DNA of 64,000 nucleotides, taken from NCBI RefSeq assembly GCF_013033355.1, contig NZ_WQDY01000003.1:458307-522306 (forward strand), read 5' to 3'. The notes under the pieces were generated by a model. It saw only the letters and a list, made by a program, of their open reading frames with translations, had not been told where the DNA came from and did not search any database. Shown here piece after piece: positions 9,645 through 19,788 of this stretch; position 1 is the stretch's first letter; every line of letters starts with the position of its first letter. Origin of the DNA: Ruegeria lacuscaerulensis (GTDB taxonomy: Bacteria; Pseudomonadota; Alphaproteobacteria; Rhodobacterales; Rhodobacteraceae). Made by a program: the position numbers and the translations under genes.

Positions 9645-10055
9645 ATGGCAACGCCTGCCTTTGAAGACATCGTCGAGGATTTCGAGTTTCTGGAAGACTG
9701 GGAAGACCGCTATCGCCATGTCATTGAGCAGGGCAAGGCTATGGAACCCCTTGAGGACGCGCTGAAAGTTCCCGCAACCAAGGTTCATGGCTGCGCCAGT
9801 CAGGTCTGGCTGCATCCGGTTATCGAAGCTGGAGTATTTAGGTTTGACGGAGACAGCGACGCGCTGATCGTGCGCGGCCTGATCGCGGTTTTGCGGGCTT
9901 TGTACAATGGCGTGCCAGTTGCCGAGGTTGCCAAGGTTGACGCCAGCGCAGAATTGGCGCGATTGGGCCTGAACGACCACCTCTCAGCGCAGCGGTCCAA
10001 TGGTCTGCGGGCGATGATCGAGCGTATTCGCGAAGTTGCGCAAGAGAACGCGTGA
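9645..10055 (+). CDS. sufE: SufE-family sulfur acceptor
   Basis: 136 residues. SufE accepts persulfide sulfur from the SufS cysteine desulfurase and stimulates Fe-S cluster assembly. The catalytic cysteine is Cys50 in the signature VHGCASQVWL. The N-terminal FEFLEDWEDRYRHVIEQGK and C-terminal GLRAMIERIRE also match the family. It is not linked to a suf operon here, as in many alphaproteobacteria. It converges on the DUF1638 gene with six bases between stops. Confidence 0.93.
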   Translation: MATPAFEDIVEDFEFLEDWEDRYRHVIEQGKAMEPLEDALKVPATKVHGCASQVWLHPVIEAGVFRFDGDSDALIVRGLIAVLRALYNGVPVAEVAKVDASAELARLGLNDHLSAQRSNGLRAMIERIREVAQENA

Positions 10056-10061
10056 CGTAAC

Positions 10062-10718
10062 TCAGCCGCGATTGGCCCAATCTGTTAACGTAGACTCGAG
10101 ATCGCCATATCCGGTGAAACGCCTTTCGAACGCCAGGCCAAGGCGGTCGGCGCATTCCTGAGCGCGTTTCGTCAGCAACGGGTCGTCAGTCTGAGCCTGA
10201 TAGACCAGTTTCGTGTAGTTGCCGAAATACATGTCGCGCAATTCAGGATGCCGGTCCAGGCCCAGCGGCTTCCAAACAAAGGCATCAAACTGGCGTGCCA
10301 GAAAATCGGTCAGGTAGAAGGCGGTGGTTTCATCCTCGCCGCGTGCGTCGAAAACATCATTGCCTTCAAAAAACGAATAGCAATGCGGGCCTTTGACCAT
10401 CTCGACGCCCAATTCTGCACAAGCGTTTTGCAGCAGGCCGCCAGTACCGCAATCGGCATAGACCACATAGATCGTGTCGTACTGCGTGCGATGTTTGGTG
10501 ATTGCATCCTGCACGGCCTGAGTAATCCGCTCGGGATGGACATGTAAGATGGCGGGCAAGCAGGTCAGGTCCATATGGTCCCAACCATTGCGGTTCTTCA
10601 GATCCAGAATCTCGCGTGCCAGCGCGCCGCAAGCCAACAACAGAATTCGCCCTTGCGCAGCGGACTCGTATCCGTCTGTCGTCAAGCTTGCATCGTCTGG
10701 CAGATTGTCCTGCGGCAT
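10062..10718 (-). CDS. DUF1638 protein beside corrinoid protein
   Basis: 218 residues, start at 10718 with AGGAG seven bases upstream. Matches my memory of DUF1638 (LLLACGALAREI near residue 26, VVYADCGTGGLL near 85). The family is often found next to corrinoid methyltransferase genes and has no established biochemical function. Cys30, Cys53, Cys90 and Cys113, with His59, His61 and His112, sit in the best-conserved-looking segments, so a metal or cofactor site is an inference. It lies 79 bases downstream of the corrinoid-protein gene, but a terminator stands between them, so DUF1638 expression may depend on read-through. Confidence 0.85.
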   Translation of the reverse strand: MPQDNLPDDASLTTDGYESAAQGRILLLACGALAREILDLKNRNGWDHMDLTCLPAILHVHPERITQAVQDAITKHRTQYDTIYVVYADCGTGGLLQNACAELGVEMVKGPHCYSFFEGNDVFDARGEDETTAFYLTDFLARQFDAFVWKPLGLDRHPELRDMYFGNYTKLVYQAQTDDPLLTKRAQECADRLGLAFERRFTGYGDLESTLTDWANRG

Positions 10719-10747
10719 GGCTTGGCTCCTGCGCCTAAGATGTAAAC

Positions 10748-10777
10748 GAAAAGGGCCGCCCGTTGCCGGACGGCCCT
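10748..10777 (-). terminator. Rho-independent terminator after corrinoid-protein gene
   Basis: Minus-strand hairpin AGGGCCGTCC / GGGCGGCCCT (one G-T pair) around a six-base loop, followed by TTTTCGTTT. It lies between the corrinoid-protein stop and the DUF1638 start and may set a lower level of DUF1638. Confidence 0.75.
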
Positions 10778-10797
10778 GAATTCAGATGTCCGTCTGA

Positions 10798-11496
10798 TCA
10801 GCCCGCCAGTTGGTTGTGCTTGCGCGACACGAAGTCTTTCGCGGTCTCAACGGCGACGGCAGCGTCGCGGCAATATGCGTCGGCACCAATGGCTTTTCCG
10901 AACTCTTCGTTCAGCGGAGCGCCACCGACCAGTACGATGTATTCTTCGCGCAAACCTTGCTCGACCAGAGTATCGATCACGACTTTCATGTACGGCATGG
11001 TGGTTGTCAGCAGGGCCGACATGCCCAGAATGTCGGGCTTTTCGGTTTCCAGTGCTTCCAGGTAGTTCTCGACCGGGTTGTTGATGCCGATATCGACGAC
11101 CTCAAAACCAGCGCCTTCCATCATCATCGACACAAGGTTTTTGCCGATGTCGTGGATGTCGCCCTTGACGGTGCCGATCACCATCTTGCCAACGCGCGGT
11201 GCGCCGGTTTCGGCCAGCAGCGGCTTCAGGATGGACATGCCGCCCTTCATCGCGTTTGCGGCTAGCAGAACTTCGGGAACAAACAGGATGCCGTCGCGGA
11301 AGTCGTGGCCTACGATGGTCATACCGCCAACCAGCGCCTTGGTCAGAATGTCATAGGGGGTCCATCCGCGTTCCAGCAGGATGTTCACACCTTCTTCGAT
11401 TTCTTCCTTCAAACCGTCGTAAAGATCGTCGAACATCTGTTCGACCAATTCCTCGTCATTCAGTTCGGACAGGACGATGTCTTCTTCATCGGACAT
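10798..11496 (-). CDS. Corrinoid-binding methyl-carrier protein (MttC/MtbC type)
   Basis: 232 residues from 11496, preceded by AGGGAAAC; the longer frame to 11571 adds unrelated sequence. The N-terminal helical cap (residues 15-100, B12-binding-2 type) is followed by a Rossmann B12 domain with GDIHDIGKN; His115 is the expected cobalt ligand. Such proteins carry a methyl group between a substrate-specific methyltransferase (MttB, MtbB or similar) and a THF- or CoM-dependent acceptor. No methyltransferase is adjacent; the only MttB homologue in the window is 26 kb away at 37279-38823. Confidence 0.92.
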   Translation of the reverse strand: MSDEEDIVLSELNDEELVEQMFDDLYDGLKEEIEEGVNILLERGWTPYDILTKALVGGMTIVGHDFRDGILFVPEVLLAANAMKGGMSILKPLLAETGAPRVGKMVIGTVKGDIHDIGKNLVSMMMEGAGFEVVDIGINNPVENYLEALETEKPDILGMSALLTTTMPYMKVVIDTLVEQGLREEYIVLVGGAPLNEEFGKAIGADAYCRDAAVAVETAKDFVSRKHNQLAG

Positions 11497-11787
11497 TGGG
11501 TGTTTCCCTAGAGCTGTTCGGGCTTGGCGCCCATTGGTGGCATTTTTTTCGTTTTGGCCAAAACGTCGCATTTAGACTGTGACGATTGCGACCTTGGCGG
11601 TTCCGAGACCGACCTATACGTCAAAATATTGATCAACTCGACGTCATAATCTGCAAGATGATCCTGCATTCGGTTCAATTCCAGCATGTTTGGCCAAGCA
11701 ATTTGAAATCAACACGTAAGACGAGGGGCGCTTGCCTGAACCGCGTATGGCGAGTATACCTGTAGAGGGAACATAAAGAGAACAAAT

Positions 11788-12852
11788 ATGACTGACGCGC
11801 AAATCCGGGGCCGAGGTGTCGCTACAAATGTTGCTGGTCGGTTCGAAGCGTTTACCACTGAACGCTGCGCGGATGGATGGCCCGAGGACGATGATCTACC
11901 GCCATTGCGCACCGAGTTGCGAGACGAGGTCGCGCGCAGCATCATAACCTACAACCGGTCGCCCGATTTGCCGTTTGACCGCTCGATCAACCCGTATCGA
12001 GGGTGCGAACACGGGTGTGTTTATTGCTTTGCGCGACCGTCCCATGCCTATCTCGGTCTGTCGCCGGGGCTGGATTTTGAAACACGCCTGATTGCCCGGC
12101 CCAACGCGGCCGAGGTGCTGCGGCGGGAACTGTCCTCGAAATCCTACAAGGTGGCCACAGTGGCGTTGGGCACCAATACTGACCCTTACCAACCAGTCGA
12201 AAAAACACGCTCTGTCACAAGGGATTGCCTGCAAGTCTTGAGCGATTTTCAGCACCCGGTCGGAATCGTCACCAAAGGTGCTTTGATCGAGCGTGATCTG
12301 GACATTTTGGCCCCCATGGCAGCCAAGGGGCTGGTACGGGTGGGGATTTCCCTGACAACTTTGGACGCCGGCCTGTCGCGCCGGATGGAGCCTCGTGCCC
12401 CTTCGCCCCGGCGGCGTCTGGCGATCATACGGCGGCTGACCGAGGCCGGGATACCGGTGCGGGTCATGACCTCGCCTCTGATCCCCGGCTTGACGGATCA
12501 TGAGCTTGAGCAGCTGCTTGAGGCCGGGCGCGACGCAGGCGCCGATGCGGCCAGTTGGATCATGCTGCGCCTACCACGAGAAGTGTCCGAGCTGTGGCAG
12601 CGTTGGTTGGCAGATCTTGAACCGGCCCGGGCGGAGAAAGTCATGTCGAAACTGCGCGAGATGCATGGGGGCCGCGACTATGACCCGCGCTGGGGGCATC
12701 GGATGCGGGGTGAGGGCGAATATGCCGCGCTTATTGCGAAACGATTTACCGTGGCGGTCAAACGGTTGGGGCTGGCCACGCGCACCCCGGCGTTGCGTCT
12801 GGACCTGTTCACTAGGCCACCGCAGGCGGGCGACCAACTGGCTTTGTTCTAA
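11788..12852 (+). CDS. PA0069-family radical SAM protein
   Basis: 354 residues. The cluster motif is C73-x3-C77-x2-C80 (RGCEHGCVYC), in a region reading YNRSPDLPFDRSINPYRGCEHGC, typical of the PA0069 / spore photoproduct lyase-like group. These proteins use SAM and a 4Fe-4S cluster for radical chemistry; their physiological substrate is unknown to me. The following FARPSHAYLGLSPGLDFE and GTNTDPYQPVE segments also match the group. It is transcribed away from the corrinoid gene. gltA converges on it, with a terminator in the 51-base gap. Confidence 0.9.
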   Translation: MTDAQIRGRGVATNVAGRFEAFTTERCADGWPEDDDLPPLRTELRDEVARSIITYNRSPDLPFDRSINPYRGCEHGCVYCFARPSHAYLGLSPGLDFETRLIARPNAAEVLRRELSSKSYKVATVALGTNTDPYQPVEKTRSVTRDCLQVLSDFQHPVGIVTKGALIERDLDILAPMAAKGLVRVGISLTTLDAGLSRRMEPRAPSPRRRLAIIRRLTEAGIPVRVMTSPLIPGLTDHELEQLLEAGRDAGADAASWIMLRLPREVSELWQRWLADLEPARAEKVMSKLREMHGGRDYDPRWGHRMRGEGEYAALIAKRFTVAVKRLGLATRTPALRLDLFTRPPQAGDQLALF

Positions 12853-12854
12853 CG

Positions 12855-12881
12855 AAAAAAGCCCCGGAACCGGTCCGGGGC
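12855..12881 (-). terminator. Rho-independent terminator of gltA
   Basis: Hairpin GCCCCGGA / TCCGGGGC, followed on the minus strand by six Ts. It lies 22 bases beyond the gltA stop. The plus strand side has only GTTCT, so it mainly serves gltA. Confidence 0.85.
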
Positions 12882-12903
12882 GTTCTGTAATCTGTAACCG
12901 CAA

Positions 12904-14199
12904 TCAGCGGTTCTCGATATCCACATAGTCGCGAGTGGTCTCGCCCAGATACAGCTGGCGCGGACGGCCGATCTTGTTCTGGGGGTCGGCGATCATCTCT
13001 TTCCACTGGCTGACCCAGCCCACGGTGCGCGACAGGGCAAAGATCGGAGTGAACATCGAGGTCGGGAAGCCCATCGCCTCGAGGATGATACCCGAATAGA
13101 AGTCGACGTTCGGGAACAGCTTTTTCTCGGCGAAATACGGATCTTCCAGAGCCTGCTTTTCCAGCGCCTTGGCAACCTGCAGTTTTGGGTTGTCTTCGAT
13201 GCCCAACAGATCCAGCACTTCGTCGGCGGACTGTTTCATCACTTTGGCGCGCGGGTCAAAGTTCTTGTAGACGCGGTGGCCAAAGCCCATCAGGCGGAAC
13301 GGATCGTCCTTGTCCTTGGCGCGGGCGATGAATTCGGGGATGCGATCAACGCTGCCGATTTCTTCCAGCATCTCCAGACATGCTTGGTTTGCGCCACCGT
13401 GCGCCGGACCCCACAGGCAGGCGATGCCAGCCGCGATACAGGCAAACGGGTTGGCACCCGAGCTTGACGCCAGACGCACGGTCGAGGTCGAGGCGTTTTG
13501 CTCGTGATCTGCGTGCAGGGTAAAGATGCGGTCCATCGCACGGCTGAGGATCGGGTTGACCTCATATTCTTCGGCCGGAACGCTGAAGCACATGCGCAAG
13601 AAGTTCGATGCATAGTCCAGATCGTTGCGCGGATACACGAAGGGCTGGCCAGTGTGGTACTTATAGGCCCATGCCGCGATGGTTGGCATTTTTGCGATCA
13701 GACGGTGCGAAGCGACCTCACGCTGGCGCGGGTCTGCGATATCAGTTGAGTCGTGATAGAAGGCCGACATCGCGCCCACAACACCGACCATGATTGCCAT
13801 CGGATGCGCGTCGCGGCGGAAGCCACGGTAGAAATACTGCATCTGCTCGTGCAGCATGGTGTGGCGCGTGATGGTGGTTTCGAACTTTTCCAAAACGGGC
13901 GCGCTCGGCAACTCTCCGTACAGCAGCAGGTAGCAAACCTCGAGGAAGTGAGATTTTCCGGCCAGCTGGTCGATCGGATATCCCCGGTGCAGCAGCTCGC
14001 CCTTTTCGCCGTCGATGTATGTGATGGTGCTGTCACAGCTGGCGGTCGACGTAAAGCCGGGGTCATACGTGAATACACCTGCCGTTCCGTAAAGCTTACG
14101 GATGTCGATCACGTCAGGCCCAGCGGTCGGTGAATGAATCGGCAGCTCATAAGTTTCGCCATTAAGTGACAGAGTGGCTGATTTGTTGCTGTCGGTCAT
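12904..14199 (-). CDS. gltA: Citrate synthase, type II
   Basis: Condenses acetyl-CoA and oxaloacetate to citrate, the entry step of the TCA cycle. 431 residues, the length of the hexameric, NADH-sensitive bacterial type. Visible signatures include [24 protein letters not shown] with the active-site His, [10 protein letters not shown], and [18 protein letters not shown] with a second active-site His. GAGGAAGGGACACT precedes the start. A single-gene unit with its own terminator. Confidence 0.97.
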   Translation of the reverse strand: MTDSNKSATLSLNGETYELPIHSPTAGPDVIDIRKLYGTAGVFTYDPGFTSTASCDSTITYIDGEKGELLHRGYPIDQLAGKSHFLEVCYLLLYGELPSAPVLEKFETTITRHTMLHEQMQYFYRGFRRDAHPMAIMVGVVGAMSAFYHDSTDIADPRQREVASHRLIAKMPTIAAWAYKYHTGQPFVYPRNDLDYASNFLRMCFSVPAEEYEVNPILSRAMDRIFTLHADHEQNASTSTVRLASSSGANPFACIAAGIACLWGPAHGGANQACLEMLEEIGSVDRIPEFIARAKDKDDPFRLMGFGHRVYKNFDPRAKVMKQSADEVLDLLGIEDNPKLQVAKALEKQALEDPYFAEKKLFPNVDFYSGIILEAMGFPTSMFTPIFALSRTVGWVSQWKEMIADPQNKIGRPRQLYLGETTRDYVDIENR

Positions 14200-14320
14200 A
14201 GTGTCCCTTCCTCAATCATGCGCAGTATGGATCGCTGTCCGATCCTGCGGGCAACGGATGCGCGCAATCGCGCAAACCGGGTGTTAGCGGAGCAGCGTTA
14301 CCCAAATGTGAACCTTTTAC

Positions 14321-15721
14321 TCAGGTCGCTGCGTCAGAAAGCCGTGCCAGGGTTTCATCCCGCCCAAGCACCAGCATCATGTCAAAAACCGAAGGTGTCA
14401 CCGCGCGGCCTGCCAGTACGGCGCGCAACGGCCCCGCCAGCTTGCCGAACTTGATGCCTTGTGCTTCCGCAAAGGAATTCAAGGCGTCCTCCAGTTCGCT
14501 TCGCGTCCAGCTAACACTTTGCAACTGCGGCGTCAATTCATTCAGTATACCGTCGGATACTGAGGCAAGCGCCTTGGCCGCTTTCTCATCCGGTTGAATA
14601 GGGCGGGAAGTCAGTGCAAAATGTGCCTTTTCAAGCAGTTCGGGGAATGTGCGAGCCCGATCCTTGAGGCAATACATCGCACGTTCCAGATCACCGGATT
14701 GTGTTTCTGTCAGCGCAGGCAGGTCAGCCGCGGCCAGATACGCCTCGATTTCCTGCCGCAATGCGGCATCATCGGCGACGGCAATATGTTGACCGCACAA
14801 GTTTTCCAGTTTCTTCAGATCGAAACGGGCCGGGCTTTTGCCGATTCCGTCCAGATCGAACCATTCTTTCGCCTGCGCGTCGGTAAAGAATTCGTCGTCG
14901 CCGTGACTCCAGCCCAGACGCGCCAGATAGTTGCGCATCCCGGCCGCCGGATAACCCATAGCCTGGTATTCCTGCGCGCCCAACGCGCCGTGGCGTTTCG
15001 ACAGTTTCTTGCCATCGGGCCCGTGAATGAGCGGGATATGAGCCCAGACGGGAACATCCCAGCCCATCGCCTGATAAATCATCATCTGGCGCGCTGCATT
15101 GTTCAGGTGGTCGTCGCCCCGGATCACATGGGTGACGCCCATATCGTGATCGTCTACCACAACGGCCAGCATATAGACCGGCGTCCCGTCCGAACGCAGC
15201 AGGACCATGTCGTCCAACTGCTCGTTGCGGATGGTCACGTCCCCCTGAACCTGATCGCGGATCACCGTCTCTCCGTCTTGCGGGGCCTTGATGCGGATCA
15301 CGAAAGGCGCGTCGGGGTGGGTCGCTGCGTCAGCGTCGCGCCAAGGGCTACGGAACTGGGTCGATTTGCCCTCGGCCTTCGCTTGTTCACGGAAGGCGGC
15401 GATTTCTTCTTGCGTCGCAAAGCACTTGTACGCTTTGCCCTCGGCCAGCAGTTGATGGGCGACCTCAGCGTGACGGGCGGCGCCTTCGAACTGGCTGACG
15501 ACATCGCCATCATGGTCAAGACCCAGCCACGCCATACCCTGCAGAATGGCTGCCGTCGCCTCGGGGGTAGAGCGTTCGCGGTCCGTATCCTCGATCCGCA
15601 GCAGGAACTTGCCACCGCGACCACGGGCATAGAGCCAGTTGAACAGCGCGGTGCGGGCGCCGCCGATATGCAGAAAACCGGTGGGCGAGGGGGCGAAACG
15701 GGTGACGACCTGATCGGACAT
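14321..15721 (-). CDS. gltX: Glutamyl-tRNA synthetase
   Basis: 466 residues from the ATG at 15721 ([15 protein letters not shown]); the longer open frame to 16063 runs antisense through comEC and is not expected to be translated. Class I synthetase motifs are visible: [14 protein letters not shown] (HIGH box) and KKLSKRHGA (KMSKS box). Rhodobacterales often carry two GltX-like enzymes, one of which may act on tRNA-Gln before GatCAB; the sequence does not decide which this is. It is divergent from comEC over 78 bases. Confidence 0.96.
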   Translation of the reverse strand: MSDQVVTRFAPSPTGFLHIGGARTALFNWLYARGRGGKFLLRIEDTDRERSTPEATAAILQGMAWLGLDHDGDVVSQFEGAARHAEVAHQLLAEGKAYKCFATQEEIAAFREQAKAEGKSTQFRSPWRDADAATHPDAPFVIRIKAPQDGETVIRDQVQGDVTIRNEQLDDMVLLRSDGTPVYMLAVVVDDHDMGVTHVIRGDDHLNNAARQMMIYQAMGWDVPVWAHIPLIHGPDGKKLSKRHGALGAQEYQAMGYPAAGMRNYLARLGWSHGDDEFFTDAQAKEWFDLDGIGKSPARFDLKKLENLCGQHIAVADDAALRQEIEAYLAAADLPALTETQSGDLERAMYCLKDRARTFPELLEKAHFALTSRPIQPDEKAAKALASVSDGILNELTPQLQSVSWTRSELEDALNSFAEAQGIKFGKLAGPLRAVLAGRAVTPSVFDMMLVLGRDETLARLSDAAT

Positions 15722-15729
15722 TGTTTGGA

Positions 15730-15744
15730 TTAACCTTTTGGTAA
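15730..15744. promoter_or_regulatory. Possible CtrA box between gltX and comEC
   Basis: TTAA-N7-GTAA, one base from the alphaproteobacterial CtrA consensus TTAA-N7-TTAA, 56 bases before comEC. From memory, CtrA controls competence and gene-transfer-agent recipient genes including comEC in Rhodobacter. One near-match is weak evidence. Confidence 0.3.
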
Positions 15745-15799
15745 CCGTGTCGGGCATAGTTTGACGCCTGTCTAACGAGGCTGAGAGACGGGAGCAACC

Positions 15800-17845
15800 A
15801 TGCGTGTTCTGGCCCGGGTCGAGGCCGCTTTGCTGAACCAGACAGGTTACCTGTTTCAATGGTCTCCGGTCTGTCTGGCGATCGGAATCGGCCTGTACTT
15901 CGGTTTGCGGTCTGAGCCGGAATGGCAGGTCTATGCCGGCTTGTTCGTGGCGGGTATGGCAGCTTTGGCTGCTGCGCGCTGGATGCGGCCAGGCTGGGCG
16001 TCGTTGGCAATCGGGGGCGCGCTTGTTTGTGCGGGGTTTATCCTTGCAGGAGCCCGCGCCCATACGGTGGCAGAGCCGGTCTTGTCATGGCGTTACTACG
16101 GCCCGGTCGAGGGGCGGGTCGTTGCCATTGACCGCTCTGCGTCGGATGCGCTGCGGGTAACGCTGGATCGGGTGCGAGTAGGGGACGTACCACTAGATCG
16201 CAGACCGCAGCGCGTCCGGCTATCTTTGCATGGTAGTGATGCTTCGCTTGTGCCAGGACAGCGGATCATGACCACCGGTCACCTGTCTCCGCCACAAGGC
16301 CCGGTCGAGCCCGGCGGGTTTGATTTCCGGCGTCATGCTTGGTTTCAGGGTTTGGGTGCGGTCGGTTACACCCGCGTTCCTGTTCTCACGGTTTCGGGTC
16401 CGGATCCGGCCGGCGTCCGCATCACCGCGTTAAGGCTGGCATTGTCCGAACATGTGCGTGCCGTGTTGCCCGGAGAGATTGGAGGGTTCGCCGCCGCAGT
16501 AACGACAGGGGATAGAAGCGGAATGGGGCAACAAACGCTCGCGTCTTTGCGGGCGTCGAATTTGGCGCATTTATTGGCGATCTCCGGTCTGCACATGGGG
16601 CTACTGACCGGTTTTGTTTATCTACTGTGCCGAATTGCTTTATCGGCGTTTCCTGCCATCGCGCTTCGGGTCTCGGTCCGAAAGATCGCGGCGGTTGGTG
16701 CACTTATTGCCGCAACGCTGTATCTGCTGCTGTCTGGCGGAAACGTGGCAACCGAACGCGCCTTTGTCATGGCCACCGTGATGCTGGGTGCGATTCTAGT
16801 CGACCGGCGGGCCATCTCATTGCGCGCGGTTGCCGTGGCCGCGTTGATCGTTTTGATCCTGAGGCCGGAATCTCTCTTGAGCCCCGGTTTTCAGATGTCC
16901 TTCGCGGCAACCACGGCGCTTGTGGCGGTGTTTGGGGCGGTGCGAAATGTTGGCCCGGTTCCGGGGCCGAAATGGTTAAAGCCAGTGATTGGATTGTTGA
17001 TGTCGTCTGCCATCGCAGGGCTTGCGACGGCACCGATCGGAGCTGCACATTTCAATACGATGTCCCATTATGGCTTGCTGGCTAACATGTTGTCAGTCCC
17101 TGTGATGGGGACCGTCGTTGTTCCAGCAGCCGTCGTTGCAGCCCTGTTGGCACCGTTTGGTCTGGACTGGGTCGCGCTCGCCGTTATGGGCCTTGGGTTA
17201 GAGTGGATATTGCTGGTTGCTGAGACCGTATCAAACCTGGAAGGAGCGCAAGGCTATATCGTCAGCCCGCCTTACTATGTATTGCCAATGTTCGCTTTGG
17301 GGGCGTTGTGGACGGTTTTGTGGCGTGGGTCCGCGAAATGGGTTGGTTTGGGACCATGTATCGCGGCTATGTTCATGTGGGGTCAGGGTGAACGTCCCGA
17401 TGTCTTGGTCGCGGATTCAGGTGGATTGGTCGGGGTCTTGACGGACAAGGGGCGCGCCTTGAGCAAAGAGAAAGGCAGCGGGTTCATCGCCACAGTATGG
17501 TTGGAAAATGATGGCGATGGTGTGAACCAGAAGACAGCCGCCGACCGATGGCCCCCAGCTGACGACCTTGTCCAAAGATATGTGTGGAAGGGGCAGGAGG
17601 TGATCCACCTGACCGGAAAGCGATCTGCAGGTAGCTTTACCGAGTGCCACGAAGGCCAGATTGTTATCTCAGCTGTGCCAGTTGTACTAAGCGGGAATTG
17701 CGTATTGTTCGACCCGGATAAATTGATGGAGACCGGGAGTCTGGCTTTTCAGAACGGTAAAATAAAGACCAGCGCAGAGGTCATTGGTCGCAGATTGTGG
17801 TCCCCGAAGCAAGCCGAAGACCACCAGACACAAAAAGGTCAGTAG
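15800..17845 (+). CDS. comEC: ComEC/Rec2-type DNA uptake channel
   Basis: Inner-membrane protein of 681 residues, expected to carry single-stranded DNA into the cytoplasm. ACGGGAGCAACC precedes the ATG. Residues about 30-80 hold the first membrane helices. A DUF4131-like soluble region follows (about 90-210), then the competence domain with the signature [12 protein letters not shown] near residue 260 and many hydrophobic helices to about 520. The C-terminal 150 residues show no HxHxDH metallo-beta-lactamase motif, so the nuclease-like domain of long ComEC proteins is missing or unrecognisable. Its stop overlaps the lexA stop region by seven bases. Confidence 0.88.
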   Translation: MRVLARVEAALLNQTGYLFQWSPVCLAIGIGLYFGLRSEPEWQVYAGLFVAGMAALAAARWMRPGWASLAIGGALVCAGFILAGARAHTVAEPVLSWRYYGPVEGRVVAIDRSASDALRVTLDRVRVGDVPLDRRPQRVRLSLHGSDASLVPGQRIMTTGHLSPPQGPVEPGGFDFRRHAWFQGLGAVGYTRVPVLTVSGPDPAGVRITALRLALSEHVRAVLPGEIGGFAAAVTTGDRSGMGQQTLASLRASNLAHLLAISGLHMGLLTGFVYLLCRIALSAFPAIALRVSVRKIAAVGALIAATLYLLLSGGNVATERAFVMATVMLGAILVDRRAISLRAVAVAALIVLILRPESLLSPGFQMSFAATTALVAVFGAVRNVGPVPGPKWLKPVIGLLMSSAIAGLATAPIGAAHFNTMSHYGLLANMLSVPVMGTVVVPAAVVAALLAPFGLDWVALAVMGLGLEWILLVAETVSNLEGAQGYIVSPPYYVLPMFALGALWTVLWRGSAKWVGLGPCIAAMFMWGQGERPDVLVADSGGLVGVLTDKGRALSKEKGSGFIATVWLENDGDGVNQKTAADRWPPADDLVQRYVWKGQEVIHLTGKRSAGSFTECHEGQIVISAVPVVLSGNCVLFDPDKLMETGSLAFQNGKIKTSAEVIGRRLWSPKQAEDHQTQKGQ

Positions 17846-18537
17846 CTGCGGATCAGGCCGACCAATCGGCCTTGCACCTTGACCTTGTCTTCGGGCAAGA
17901 CGCGGGTTTCATAAGCCGGGTTCGCGGCCTCAAGCGCAATGGCATGACCGCGGCGGAAATATCGCTTCAGTGTTGCTTCTTGATCTTCAACAAGTGCCAC
18001 TACGATATCGCCGTTGTCTGCGACCGATGTCTCGCGGATCACCACAACGTCGCCGTCATTTATGCCTGCATCGATCATCGAGTCGCCTCGGACCTCAAGC
18101 GCGTAGTGCTCGCCCTTGCCGGAAACCATTGATCCCGGCACAGCGACGCGGTGCGAGACATGGCTGATCGCTTCTATCGGAACACCCGCCGCGATACGGC
18201 CCATGACTGGCAATTCCATGGCATCCACGGTAACGGGTTCGAAATTCGCCGGTCGCGGCCCTTCGGGCTTGTCGCCTTCGATCACACGCGGCTTAAAGGC
18301 GGCTGTGGGCTCGCCGCCAAGACTTTCGGGCAGTTTGACGATTTCGATCGCCCGCGCCCGGTGGGCAAGTCGGCGGATAAATCCGCGTTCTTCCAGCGCA
18401 GTGATCAGCCGGTGAATTCCGGACTTGGATCTGAGGTCCAGCGCGGCCTTCATTTCGTCGAAACTAGGGGGAACACCATCCGCTTGAACACGTTTGTGGA
18501 TGAATTCCAACAAATCCAACTGCTTCTTGGTCAGCAT
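17839..18537 (-). CDS. lexA: SOS repressor LexA
   Basis: 232 residues. The N-terminal winged helix ([20 protein letters not shown], about 1-65) binds SOS boxes. A linker of about 45 residues leads to the self-cleavage site Ala117-Gly118 (RIAAGVP). The catalytic dyad is Ser153 (GDSMIDAG) and Lys191 (EATLKRYF). GAGGTG precedes the start. An alphaproteobacterial SOS box lies 34 bases upstream, so the gene is autoregulated and can be expressed apart from the moeA operon in front of it. Confidence 0.97.
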   Translation of the reverse strand: MLTKKQLDLLEFIHKRVQADGVPPSFDEMKAALDLRSKSGIHRLITALEERGFIRRLAHRARAIEIVKLPESLGGEPTAAFKPRVIEGDKPEGPRPANFEPVTVDAMELPVMGRIAAGVPIEAISHVSHRVAVPGSMVSGKGEHYALEVRGDSMIDAGINDGDVVVIRETSVADNGDIVVALVEDQEATLKRYFRRGHAIALEAANPAYETRVLPEDKVKVQGRLVGLIRSY

Positions 18538-18570
18538 TGCTCACACCTCGTCGGTCATGCGTTTTCTTTT

Positions 18571-18585
18571 GTTCTACGCATGTTC
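18571..18585. promoter_or_regulatory. SOS (LexA) box of lexA
   Basis: GTTC-TACGCAT-GTTC, an exact match to the alphaproteobacterial GTTC-N7-GTTC operator, centred about 40 bases before the lexA start in the moeA-lexA gap. Confidence 0.85.
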
Positions 18586-18615
18586 ACGTTTTGTGTCAAT
18601 GGATTTGAGCGTTTG

Positions 18616-19788
18616 CTAAATCGGTAGGTACAGGACCTCATCGCCAGCAGGCCGCGCCGGATCATTTGGCTGCCGTACCAACAAAGCATTGGCCTGCGCC
18701 AGGACGCTTAAAAGCGAGCTGTCCTGATCGTCGCAAGCCCTTATCCCGTCGTTATCAAGAATGGCGCGCAAATAGTGTTCGCGCGGACCATTCTGGCCGA
18801 GCGGGGCAACCAGTTTAGCCGTTTGGAACGGTGTCAAAGCCTCGGCCAGCCCCACCATGCGTCGCACCATTGGTACCAAAAAGAGATAGCCGCAAACCAT
18901 TGCGCTGACAGGATTTCCCGGCAACCCAACCATTGCAGCCTTGCCAAGCCGCCCGGCCATCAGCGGCTTTCCGGGACGCATGCGTATCTTGTAAAATGAC
19001 CGCTCCATCCCGAGATTTGCGGATACGTCCGACACCAGATCATAATCCCCGACCGAGGCTCCTCCGATCGTGACGACCAGATCGGCGCCTGTTGCCAGAT
19101 CAAAGGCTGTTTCAAGCGAAGCGACTGTGTCGCGCGCGATCGGCAGAATGCGAACTTCCGCTCCAACATCCTCTAGTAACGCCTTGAGACCAAATGTGTT
19201 TGACGCGATGATCTGATCAGGGCCGGGCGTATCGCCCGGCATGACCAATTCGTCTCCGGTCGAGATCAGTGCAACGATCGGCTTGCGGGCGACGGGAACC
19301 TCGGGGATGTTCATTGCGGCCATAAGGGCCACATCCTCGGGGCGGATGCGACGAGGGGCAGAGATCGTTGTGCCGGATTTAAAATCAACACCCTTGGGTC
19401 GAATGTTGGTCTTGTCGCCGGGCATGTCCGTGATTGTAATCAGATCATCCCTGCGTTCAGTATCTTCTTGGATCACGACAAAATCCGCGCCGTCTGGCAC
19501 GGGGGCTCCGGTGAAAATGCGAACTGCCTGACCAGCGCCAACTTGACCAGAATACCTGCGCCCAGCGGCGGCCTCGCCGATGACTTTGAACATTGCGTGC
19601 AGTTCGACTTGGGATGACTTGACCGCGTATCCATCCATCGAAGATGCCGCAAACGGAGGTTGATCGCGTTTGGCCGCAACGTCCTGCGCCAAAATCCGAC
19701 CGGTCGCTTGCGAGAGTGAAACAGTTTCTGCAGGCAGCCGGTCAACCAGGCCAAACAAGAGGGCCCGAGCGTCTTCGACAGTTATCAT
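18616..19788 (-). CDS. moeA: Molybdopterin molybdenumtransferase
   Basis: 390 residues. Inserts molybdate into adenylylated molybdopterin to finish the molybdenum cofactor. Visible features: the N-terminal SxDGYA segment (SMDGYAVKS near 50), the GDELV motif in the MogA-like domain ([10 protein letters not shown]), the [11 protein letters not shown] segment, and [11 protein letters not shown]. The start overlaps the moaC stop by four bases. It is the last gene of the coupled trpG-trpD-trpC-moaC-moeA series; lexA follows after 78 bases with its own control. Confidence 0.95.
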   Translation of the reverse strand: MITVEDARALLFGLVDRLPAETVSLSQATGRILAQDVAAKRDQPPFAASSMDGYAVKSSQVELHAMFKVIGEAAAGRRYSGQVGAGQAVRIFTGAPVPDGADFVVIQEDTERRDDLITITDMPGDKTNIRPKGVDFKSGTTISAPRRIRPEDVALMAAMNIPEVPVARKPIVALISTGDELVMPGDTPGPDQIIASNTFGLKALLEDVGAEVRILPIARDTVASLETAFDLATGADLVVTIGGASVGDYDLVSDVSANLGMERSFYKIRMRPGKPLMAGRLGKAAMVGLPGNPVSAMVCGYLFLVPMVRRMVGLAEALTPFQTAKLVAPLGQNGPREHYLRAILDNDGIRACDDQDSSLLSVLAQANALLVRQPNDPARPAGDEVLYLPI

